5,672 bases of DNA from Rhodospirillaceae bacterium (GTDB taxonomy: Bacteria; Pseudomonadota; Alphaproteobacteria; Rickettsiales; UBA3002). A model generated the notes under the pieces. That model had not been told where the DNA came from. It made no database searches and saw only the letters and a list, made by a program, of their open reading frames with translations. The DNA is taken from positions 1 through 5,672 of the forward strand of contig CANHAG010000106.1 of NCBI GenBank assembly GCA_947458525.1. Reading direction: 5' to 3'. Numbering within the stretch: position 1 is the first letter of the stretch; each line of letters begins with the position of its first letter. The position numbers and the translations under genes are program-made. Of this stretch, positions 1 through 3,956 are shown one piece after another.

Positions 1-73
1 CTAGCCGTAGTTGATGCGTCCAGCGTAGGTCGCGGCCTTTAAGCTAGCTTCCCACCTAACGCACGATTCTTTC

Positions 74-102
74 TTTCCAATTTCTGCCGGAGCCATTATA
101 CT
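74..102 (+). promoter_or_regulatory. Possible sigma70-type promoter for the first small gene
   Basis: TTTCCA at 74-79 and TATACT at 97-102 are separated by 17 bases and would start transcription near 108, about 33 bases before the ATG at 141. The -10 element is close to consensus; the -35 matches only four of six bases. The rest of 1-140 holds no gene I can support. It does contain a perfect 10-bp palindrome, AAGCTAGCTT, at 41-50. Confidence 0.35.
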
Positions 103-140
103 GTCGCCCTCGCGGCGTAATCGGGGCGAAGTAGAAGCGC

Positions 141-509
141 ATGAGCACAAACTGGAAAACCGGAGCCTACAGCAAAAACACCACCCCGGTCTCGGTGGAT
201 GAGGCGCTGCTGAACGAAAAAGGCGTGATTCTGCTCCAGGGTAAAAATATTTATGGCGACCAGATCTTCACCTATCTTGAGCTGACCCTCAAAAGCCTGA
301 TTCAGCTGCGCGATAAAATGCGCCGCAAGGAAGATTTCATGCCCGCCGAATATGGCACCGTGCTGGCCGCAGGCCGCGGCGACCCTTCGCCTGAGCTTAA
401 ATCCGAAATGGCCGTAGCTCACCAGATGGTGGACGTGCCCAAACCTGCCGCTTCCTCCCCCGCCCCTGCCCCTGCTGCAGTGCCGCAACCAAAATTATGG
501 GATGATTAA
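141..509 (+). CDS. Small uncharacterised protein with Pro/Ala-rich tail
   Basis: This gene encodes a 122-residue protein whose function I do not recognise. It has no signal peptide or membrane segment, so it is probably cytoplasmic. Residues 1-90 look like a compact domain: KGVILLQGKNIYGDQIF (about 27-43) suggests a beta hairpin, followed by a helix rich in Leu, Lys and Arg (about 44-63) and a YGTVLAAGRGDPSPE segment (71-85). Residues 98-118 form a low-complexity Pro/Ala linker, and the protein ends in KLWDD. A folded domain, a flexible linker and a short acidic-aromatic end could mean a docking peptide, but that is inference. The ATG at 141 follows a weak GAAG/AGAAG purine stretch, so the start is reasonable but not strongly marked. 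The overlapping minus-strand frame at 96-488 is Gly/Arg/His-rich and looks like a shadow. The next gene starts 53 bases downstream on the same strand, so the two may be co-transcribed. Confidence 0.8.
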   Translation: MSTNWKTGAYSKNTTPVSVDEALLNEKGVILLQGKNIYGDQIFTYLELTLKSLIQLRDKMRRKEDFMPAEYGTVLAAGRGDPSPELKSEMAVAHQMVDVPKPAASSPAPAPAAVPQPKLWDD

Positions 510-562
510 CGTTTTCTTTACTCTTACCAGCTACTCTCGTGAATCAGAAAGAGGAGATTCAC

Positions 563-868
563 ATGCAGCGTATGGAAGATGTCACCGCCCTGAGTTCACT
601 GATTGATGCGCAGGTATTCGGCGCCCGCAGCGAGTGGGAGAAACACGATATCGGCGGCGTGGTCACTTATGTGAAGCCCATTGCCGCGCACGACCCGGAG
701 CTGAAAGCGCGCATCGCCGCCCGTTATGATGAGCTGGGCTTCGTGCCCATGTTCTTCCGTGAATCCGGCCGCGAGTTTGTGGCGCTTGAGAGCATCAAAG
801 CCACAGCCCGCACACGCTACCAGTCCACCGAAGCGGCCTTCGTTGAGCAGATTCTGAAGAAGCTTTAG
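563..868 (+). CDS. Small uncharacterised cytoplasmic protein
   Basis: This gene encodes about 101 residues of unknown function. I chose the ATG at 563 because AGAGGAGA at 549-556 lies six bases upstream, an excellent Shine-Dalgarno sequence. The in-frame GTG at 539 lies before that site and would add only eight residues. The protein is rich in charged residues and predicted mostly helical, with a central strand-like stretch GGVVTYVKPI (about 29-38), a GFVPMFFRESGREFVALESI segment (about 59-78), and a C-terminal helix ending in EQILKKL. There is no signal peptide, membrane segment or metal-binding cluster. It lies downstream of the other small gene and converges on chpT; no functional link is visible. 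A 9-bp tandem repeat begins inside its last codons and carries the stop codon. Confidence 0.8.
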   Translation: MQRMEDVTALSSLIDAQVFGARSEWEKHDIGGVVTYVKPIAAHDPELKARIAARYDELGFVPMFFRESGREFVALESIKATARTRYQSTEAAFVEQILKKL

Positions 869-890
869 AAGCTTTAGAAGCTATAGAAGC
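860..890. repeat. 9-bp tandem repeat over the gene end
   Basis: AAGCTTTAG occurs at 860-868 and 869-877, then as AAGCTATAG at 878-886, with a partial fourth unit AAGC at 887-890. Each full unit reads Lys-Leu-stop in the frame of the preceding gene, giving three successive in-frame TAG codons. This looks like replication-slippage expansion of the natural gene end. Confidence 0.8.
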
Positions 891-941
891 GCTCGTCACG
901 AGGCAGGGGCAGTCCGTTCGCCAGCGAATATGGCAACCGGG

Positions 942-961
942 AAGGCGGCAATAATCGCCTT
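942..961 (-). terminator. Weak hairpin at the end of chpT
   Basis: AAGGCG (942-947) and CGCCTT (956-961) form a perfect 6-bp stem with an 8-base loop. It overlaps the chpT stop codon at 960-962 and lies between convergent genes. There is no T tract on either strand, so it may aid termination or protect the 3' end but is not a classic intrinsic terminator. Confidence 0.25.
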
Positions 962-1631
962 ACGATACCACAGCAGTTCTGGAACGTGCTACCGCATGCT
1001 GGCGGCAGGCGAGCTCCAGCCGTCCGATCTCAAGATCAAGCGCAAGCTCGGCGCCAATTTCCTGAACCAGATGCATGGTGAGCAGCGGCTGCGAGGTTTT
1101 CGGGGTAAGCATCGCTTCATCCCCATGGCCTTTCAAAATGGTGAGCGTTTCCGCATCAAGCTTCACCGTTTCGCCGGTGGCGGTGATGAGGATTTCCTTC
1201 GTGCCCGCCGCATCTTCCTTGAGCCTGACGGCCACCGTGCCGCCGCGAATAAGCGATGCGCCCGCTACTAAAATCAGGTTAAGCAGCAGCCGACCCATTT
1301 TCTGACTCACCGCAATGCCGCTCGCATCCGTATGCGAATCCGGCCAGTCGAGCTTCACTTTGGTGGAGGAGAATAAATCCTCCGCCAGTTTTTTCTTTTC
1401 GGCAATTCCCGTTTCACCCTCGCCTACGCGCCCATAGGCCTGGCGGTAAAATTGCAGGCGGTTCACCGCCTCATGCGCGCTCGAAAGAATCAGCTGCATG
1501 GCTTCGTTCTGCATGTCGAAGCCTTCTTCGGTAAGGAATTCCGCGCCGTTATTCACAGCGCCAATCGGCCCGGTCAGATCGTGACACAGGCGCGTACATA
1601 ACATCTCGGCGAGGCGGGTTTCGTTAATCAT
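960..1631 (-). CDS. chpT: ChpT-type histidine phosphotransferase
   Basis: ChpT takes phosphate from the receiver domain of the hybrid kinase CckA and passes it to the response regulators CtrA and CpdR, which control cell-cycle transcription and CtrA proteolysis. The protein is a cytoplasmic dimer. The signature is the DHp helix LCTRLCHDLTGPIGAVNNG near the N-terminus, with phospho-acceptor His at residue 17 followed by Asp and the conserved G-P-G-A..N-G pattern. Residues to about 75 form the two-helix DHp region. From about 76 to the end there is a degenerate kinase-like fold (for example KMGRLLLNLILVAGASLIRGG) without the ATP-binding G boxes, as in ChpT. The start is uncertain: ATG 1631 gives 223 residues and an N-terminus like the family's, ATG 1658 adds nine residues and TTG 1691 adds twenty; none has a good Shine-Dalgarno sequence. 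TTG 1691 coincides with the predicted transcription start, so I reject it. The gene stands alone on its strand. Confidence 0.9.
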   Translation of the reverse strand: MINETRLAEMLCTRLCHDLTGPIGAVNNGAEFLTEEGFDMQNEAMQLILSSAHEAVNRLQFYRQAYGRVGEGETGIAEKKKLAEDLFSSTKVKLDWPDSHTDASGIAVSQKMGRLLLNLILVAGASLIRGGTVAVRLKEDAAGTKEILITATGETVKLDAETLTILKGHGDEAMLTPKTSQPLLTMHLVQEIGAELALDLEIGRLELACRQHAVARSRTAVVS

Positions 1632-1696
1632 TTTCTTATGTGACCCATGCTGGTTCATGTTACGGGTAACGCGGAATGCACTACCCCTCAAGTGCT

Positions 1697-1728
1697 ATTC
1701 TACGGCCAAAGAATAAATTTTTAGTTAA
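1697..1728 (-). promoter_or_regulatory. Probable chpT promoter with a CtrA-like box
   Basis: On the minus strand TTAACTAAAAATTTA (1728-1714) matches the CtrA full site TTAA-N7-TTAA with one mismatch in the second half. A TAGAAT -10 element follows at 1702-1697, which puts the box over the -35 region and transcription start near 1690. That is the usual geometry of CtrA-activated promoters. It suggests feedback of CtrA on its own phosphorelay; this is inference from the motif and its position. Confidence 0.4.
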
Positions 1729-1913
1729 CGCCGCCCGGTAAAAGGCGGGTTTTATACAGGCGCGAGGTAACCCCATGCCCGCAAAAGGGGTATTACGCCC
1801 CCAGACCCGGCAAACCCCGGGATGTTCACTTAAGCCATGTTCCCGTACTCTACGTCACACAGCTCTATAGTAAAGCCAGAACGCCCGGGCGATCTTGACG
1901 GGGCGGCAGTTAA
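1725..1913. other. 189-nt block closed by a 12-bp inverted repeat
   Basis: TTAACGCCGCCC (1725-1736) is complementary over 12 bp to GGGCGGC-a-GTTAA (1901-1913), with a single bulged A at 1908. Inside are further hairpins: CCGCC/GGCGG (1731-1735 with 1744-1748, exclusive with the outer arm and followed by TTTT), GTAACCCC with GGGG-TA-TTAC (1767-1796), CCCGG/CCGGG (1806-1821), and an alternative CGGGA/TCCCG (1818-1845) that cannot form together with it. A perfect palindrome CGCCCGGGCG lies at 1882-1891. I see no convincing reading frame. It may be a structured RNA, with the size and closing stem of a 6S-like RNA but no motif I can confirm, or a small miniature inverted-repeat element. The strand is undetermined. 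Confidence 0.35.
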
Positions 1914-1924
1914 TAGCTTATAAT
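1895..1924 (+). promoter_or_regulatory. Strong promoter of the toxin-antitoxin operon
   Basis: TTGACG (1895-1900) and a perfect TATAAT (1919-1924) are separated by 18 bases. Transcription should start near 1931, leaving a leader of about 24 bases before the antitoxin ATG. The spacer contains the right arm of the 12-bp inverted repeat, and the -10 element sits inside the phased TAATA repeats. Confidence 0.7.
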
Positions 1925-1946
1925 AAGACCTAATAGAATCTAATAG
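1911..1946 (+). promoter_or_regulatory. Four 10-bp phased TAATA repeats, probable autoregulatory operator
   Basis: TAATAG, TAATAA, TAATAG and TAATAG begin at 1911, 1921, 1931 and 1941, exactly one helical turn apart, so all face the same side of the DNA. They cover the -10 element, the start point and the AGGAG ribosome binding site (1945-1949). Ribbon-helix-helix antitoxins bind short operator repeats at about this spacing as stacked dimers and repress their own operon, so this is the likely RelB-RelE binding site. The repeats are visible; the binding is inferred. Confidence 0.6.
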
Positions 1947-1954
1947 GAGTTATT

Positions 1955-2176
1955 ATGCAGACACTATCCTTTCAGGCGCCGGATAAAATGAGCAAGGCGC
2001 TCGCTAAATATGCCAAGGAATTAAAACTCAGCAAAGCGCATCTCATCCGCGAGAGTCTCGAGCAGTATCTCGAGGATCTGGAGGATATCGCGGCGGTGAA
2101 GCGGGCGCGGGCAGAGAGTAAAGGGCAACGAACCTATACGCTCGCTGAAATGCGTCAGCGTTACGGGCTGGATTAG
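1955..2176 (+). CDS. relB: RelB/ribbon-helix-helix antitoxin
   Basis: This 73-residue protein is the antitoxin of a type II toxin-antitoxin pair. It neutralises the toxin downstream by direct binding and is expected to repress the operon. The N-terminus has the ribbon-helix-helix layout: a short strand QTLSFQA (2-8), helix A (about 10-23), a turn at LKLSKA (23-28), and helix B HLIRESLEQYLEDLEDI (about 29-45). A charged linker (47-58) leads to the toxin-binding tail TYTLAEMRQRYGLD (60-73), typical of RelB-like antitoxins. The ATG at 1955 is supported by AGGAG at 1945-1949, five bases upstream. The toxin gene begins two bases after the stop codon, so the two are translationally coupled. It could equally be labelled a CopG- or DinJ-type antitoxin; the family boundary is not resolvable by eye. 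Confidence 0.88.
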   Translation: MQTLSFQAPDKMSKALAKYAKELKLSKAHLIRESLEQYLEDLEDIAAVKRARAESKGQRTYTLAEMRQRYGLD

Positions 2177-2178
2177 TA

Positions 2179-2448
2179 ATGATCGGCTCCTGGCGCGTCA
2201 TCTTTTCAACGTCGGCAGACAAGCAATTCGACCGTTTGGATCCGCAGACGCAGCATCAGGTAATGAACTATGTTGCAAGGCTGGAGCGTATGGAAGACCC
2301 AACGCTCTCAGGCGCGATGCTGACCGGAAGCTTGGCGGGACTCTGGCGCTACCGCGTGGGCAAATACCGGCTGATTTGCGAGCTGAAAAAGAATGTGCTG
2401 GTGATTGAGGTTATCACCATCGCCAAACGCGATAAGGTTTATCGGTGA
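2179..2448 (+). CDS. relE: RelE/ParE-superfamily toxin, RelE-like
   Basis: This 89-residue protein is the toxin partner of the antitoxin just upstream. RelE toxins cleave mRNA in the ribosomal A site and stop translation when the labile antitoxin is degraded. The family pattern is clear: an N-terminal strand WRVIFSTSADKQFDRL (5-20), two helices (about 13-38), then the core GLWRYRVGKYRLICEL (54-69) and VLVIEVITIAKRDKVYR (73-89). By alignment with E. coli RelE, Arg64 corresponds to Arg61, Arg84 to Arg81 and Tyr88 to Tyr87, while Arg57 and Arg59 take the places of Lys52 and Lys54. The catalytic basic set is therefore retained and the toxin is probably active. It lacks its own strong ribosome binding site and depends on coupling with the antitoxin, which keeps toxin output low. 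It is full-length, without visible damage. Confidence 0.9.
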   Translation: MIGSWRVIFSTSADKQFDRLDPQTQHQVMNYVARLERMEDPTLSGAMLTGSLAGLWRYRVGKYRLICELKKNVLVIEVITIAKRDKVYR

Positions 2449-2450
2449 GA

Positions 2451-2465
2451 TCAGGGGACACCAAA
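2451..2465 (+). repeat. Copy of a TCAGGGGACA repeat
   Basis: The 15 bases from 2451 match 3916-3930 in 13 positions, with the core TCAGGGGACA identical. The copy lies just behind the toxin stop codon. The remaining gap to 2549 holds only short weak hairpins (CCAAA/TTTGG at 2461-2477, TGAGC/GCTCA at 2483-2498), none with a T tract, so no clear terminator separates the convergent genes. Confidence 0.5.
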
Positions 2466-2549
2466 CCCTCTCTTTGGGGGACTGAGCAGGTAAGCTCAAG
2501 ACTCTACTTACGAATGGACTAACCTCGGGCAGCCGATCACCATGACAAT

Positions 2550-3317
2550 TCAGAACGCCCGTGCGAACATAATGGTGCATCTAAGAGAAGATGAGGAAAG
2601 GTTGTAATTTGCGGCAATGTCGGTCACGGAAGTGGAATTTGTGCACACACTTCGACCATATGCTATTACCTTGCCTGTGGCAGGCCTTCCATCATCCATC
2701 TTGCTGTCAATATTCCATAATTCTTCCGGCTTGAGATTGGCTGTGGCGGGAAAAGTGCCGTTAGATTGTGCCCCGAAATGAAAAGCGTTACCGTAATCTG
2801 CCGCAAAGGCAGAAAGATCACCTGCCGAAATGCCCCAGAAATTTACAAACCAGCCTGAATTCGGAAGCTTGCTGAGGGGCGTATTCAACCCGACCTGAGT
2901 AGCCCAGGCATTAGCACTGGTTGCGCGAACACCCGTGTAAGTCCCCTCTATCAATCCTGCATTGGCCAGATGTTGCCAGAAGCGGAAAACTTCGTTGGAA
3001 TTTGGATTAAACCCCGTATCTTCAATGCCCCCATCACCATCACCATTACATGTCGTTGTGTTCGTTGATGGCTGTGTTTCGTTTCCGGGACAGGTGGTCG
3101 CCGCACCCCAGAAGGCCGTGGCGTTAGGCATATCACCGGGAAGGGCAAAATACTTATCGCGGAAGGTCTGGGTAGCAGAAACGTAGCGGTTATAGTCGGC
3201 TGTGATGCTCCGCAGCTCCGCCGCGCGGATGAGGGATTGACCCGACATGATGCCCCCCACCAGCAGGCCGAGAATGACCAGCACAATAGCCAATTCGATG
3301 AGCGAGAAGCCGGCCAT
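2550..3317 (-). CDS. Type IV prepilin-like protein (pilin or pseudopilin)
   Basis: This is a class III (prepilin peptidase) secreted protein, 255 residues from the ATG at 3317. The signature is MAG-FSLIEL: cleavage after Gly3, N-methylated Phe, Glu at mature position 5, then the hydrophobic assembly helix AIVLVILGLLVGGIM (10-24). The globular part has an LPGDMPNATAFWG segment (59-71), a Cys76-Cys90 loop followed by the acidic stretch NGDGDGG (91-97) that resembles a calcium site, a FRFWQHLANAGLI segment (111-123), and WNIDSKMDDGRPATGKV (201-217), then Cys225 and Cys247. It would be processed in the inner membrane and built into a type IV pilus or type II secretion pseudopilus. No assembly ATPase or peptidase gene is nearby. 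The start is debatable: GGGG lies eight bases upstream of ATG 3317 but inside a hairpin. The frame stays open to 3734, with an in-frame ATG at 3650 that has GGAG nine bases before it. Confidence 0.85.
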   Translation of the reverse strand: MAGFSLIELAIVLVILGLLVGGIMSGQSLIRAAELRSITADYNRYVSATQTFRDKYFALPGDMPNATAFWGAATTCPGNETQPSTNTTTCNGDGDGGIEDTGFNPNSNEVFRFWQHLANAGLIEGTYTGVRATSANAWATQVGLNTPLSKLPNSGWFVNFWGISAGDLSAFAADYGNAFHFGAQSNGTFPATANLKPEELWNIDSKMDDGRPATGKVIAYGRSVCTNSTSVTDIAANYNLSSSSLRCTIMFARAF

Positions 3318-3325
3318 ACGCGTCA

Positions 3326-3343
3326 CCCCGTCGCATGACGGGG
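3326..3343 (-). promoter_or_regulatory. Hairpin hiding the prepilin ribosome binding site
   Basis: CCCCGTC (3326-3332) and GACGGGG (3337-3343) form a 7-bp stem with the loop GCAT. On the minus strand the 3' arm supplies the GGGG that would serve as the Shine-Dalgarno sequence eight bases before ATG 3317. Folding of the leader would mask it. Regulation by this hairpin is inference. Confidence 0.4.
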
Positions 3344-3346
3344 TCT

Positions 3347-3387
3347 GGTCTGATGGGCAAGACCGGATGCCGTCATGAAGACGGCAT
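3347..3387. repeat. Two adjacent hairpins
   Basis: GGTCT/AGACC (3347-3351 with 3360-3364) is followed directly by ATGCCGTC/GACGGCAT (3367-3374 with 3380-3387, 5-base loop). With the hairpin at 3326-3343 they form three consecutive stem-loops. The two outer ones share a GTC-ATG-GACGG theme, suggesting one family of palindromic intergenic repeat. Confidence 0.7.
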
Positions 3388-3404
3388 GACAGGGTGTGGG
3401 ATTC

Positions 3405-3443
3405 CGGGTGAGGGCGAATGGTGGGGAGGCATGCCCTCACCCG
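3405..3443. repeat. 11-bp inverted repeat CGGGTGAGGGC
   Basis: CGGGTGAGGGC (3405-3415) is exactly complementary to GCCCTCACCCG (3433-3443), with a 17-base loop. A nearly identical direct copy, ATTCTGGGTGAGGGC, lies at 3545-3559 (compare ATTCCGGGTGAGGGC at 3401-3415), so GGGTGAGGGC is a recurring border motif here. Confidence 0.8.
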
Positions 3444-3559
3444 TCTCGCCTTGCTCGCCGACCTCTCCCGGTGGGAGAGGTGAAAAAGACGCAGCGCGTG
3501 CGCATTACCTCTCCCCGCGGGAGAGGTCAGAATCTGCGCAGCGGATTCTGGGTGAGGGC
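3433..3559. repeat. 127-bp composite palindromic element
   Basis: The element is bounded by GCCCTCACCC (3433-3442) and GGGTGAGGGC (3550-3559), which are inverted copies. Inside are two copies of one 21-bp palindrome: ACCTCTCCC-ggt-GGGAGAGGT (3461-3481) and ACCTCTCCC-cgc-GGGAGAGGT (3507-3527), identical in the 9-bp arms and different only in the loop. A CAGAATC/GATTCTG hairpin (3528-3550) follows. Such CCCTCACCC...CTCTCCC palindromes are widespread between genes in proteobacteria. No transposase is present, so the element would be non-autonomous. Confidence 0.7.
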
Positions 3560-3593
3560 AGGAGGTGGGTAAGAGTCCCCTATTTTTTGTCAT

Positions 3594-3624
3594 CCCCGCC
3601 AGTAACGGAAGATTCAGTGCGGGG
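3594..3624. repeat. CCCCGC/GCGGGG inverted repeat with G8 run
   Basis: CCCCGC (3594-3599) pairs with GCGGGG (3619-3624) across a 19-base loop. The right arm runs into eight G residues (3621-3628), which are prone to slippage. The left side, GTCATCCCCGC, resembles common alphaproteobacterial palindromic repeats. Confidence 0.5.
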
Positions 3625-3705
3625 GGGGTGATAGAGCGGCGCGGGGTCATGGCAGGAATCTCCGTTGCGATAGTAAGAAGGAAAAGCCGCGATTGATTGG
3701 TAGTT

Positions 3706-3734
3706 ATTCTAGCTGAAATTACAGGATTTTTCAA
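3706..3734 (-). promoter_or_regulatory. Probable prepilin promoter
   Basis: On the minus strand TTGAAA (3734-3729) and TAGAAT (3711-3706) are separated by exactly 17 bases, a good sigma70-type match. Transcription would begin near 3699. If ATG 3317 is the start codon, the leader is about 380 nt long and includes every palindrome of the cluster. Confidence 0.5.
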
Positions 3735-3753
3735 GGATAGCTTACGCTATTAG

Positions 3754-3774
3754 CCGTGAGCCGCGAGCGGTGAG
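3754..3774. repeat. Imperfect 7-bp tandem repeat
   Basis: CCGTGAG, CCGCGAG and CGGTGAG follow each other without gaps. They lie just after a short ATAGC-TTAC-GCTAT hairpin. No function is apparent. Confidence 0.45.
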
Positions 3775-3895
3775 GTTTTAGCTTTATACTCTTCTCTTTT
3801 TTCGTGCGGCGCGAAGGGAAGGGCATGGGGGTCACCAAATAATGGGCGGGAGAGGGCCGCGATTCAATCAGAGGCAGCGCGTTGCCCATTCTATC

Positions 3896-3926
3896 ATGTC
3901 CCCTAAGTGGCGCGGTCAGGGGACAT
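3896..3926. repeat. ATGTCCCC/GGGGACAT hairpin
   Basis: ATGTCCCC (3896-3903) and GGGGACAT (3919-3926) form a perfect 8-bp stem with a 15-base loop, about 30 bases behind the end of the M23 gene. A looser AATGGGC/GCCCATT pair (3841-3847 and 3884-3890) lies alongside. The right arm extends into the TCAGGGGACA repeat also found at 2451. It resembles REP-type hairpins associated with IS200-like (RAYT) transposases, but no such gene is in the window. Confidence 0.6.
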
Positions 3927-3956
3927 CAATACTCTTTCTTGCATTCCTGTCCCTCT

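Larger units (their letters stand above)
3318..3956. other. Gene-free, repeat-rich region
   Basis: No gene is supported in these 639 bases. Positions 3326-3624 are an almost uninterrupted series of palindromes (listed separately). Positions 3625-3735 hold the likely prepilin promoter, and 3736-3956 hold a short tandem repeat and a GGGGACAT hairpin. The short frames here, such as 3335-3631 plus and 3842-4036 plus, have composition set by the repeats and resemble no protein. Confidence 0.7.

Noticed and set aside
1..42. Plus-strand frame 1 open from the left edge to TAA at 40-42
   Set aside because: Thirteen codons are too few to call the end of an upstream gene.
96..488. 130-residue minus-strand frame opposite the first small gene
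   Set aside because: It is Gly/Arg/His-rich, resembles no protein and is the antisense shadow of a gene with better composition.
930..1305. Plus-strand frames of 113 and 76 residues opposite chpT
   Set aside because: The opposite strand encodes the unmistakable ChpT histidine box; these frames have no recognisable features.
1632..1691. TTG start at 1691 for chpT
   Set aside because: It coincides with the predicted transcription start and has no ribosome binding site; the added residues do not resemble the family N-terminus.
1731..1753. CCGCC/GGCGG hairpin followed by TTTT as an intrinsic terminator
   Set aside because: The stem is only 5 bp, and on the plus strand no upstream gene needs terminating here; it is better treated as part of the structured block.
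2308..2580. 90-residue minus-strand frame opposite relE
   Set aside because: It overlaps the toxin and the end of the prepilin gene and resembles no known protein.
3461..3527. CRISPR-like pair of identical palindromes
   Set aside because: There are only two units, they are perfect palindromes with variable loops, and the spacer region has no further repeats or cas genes.
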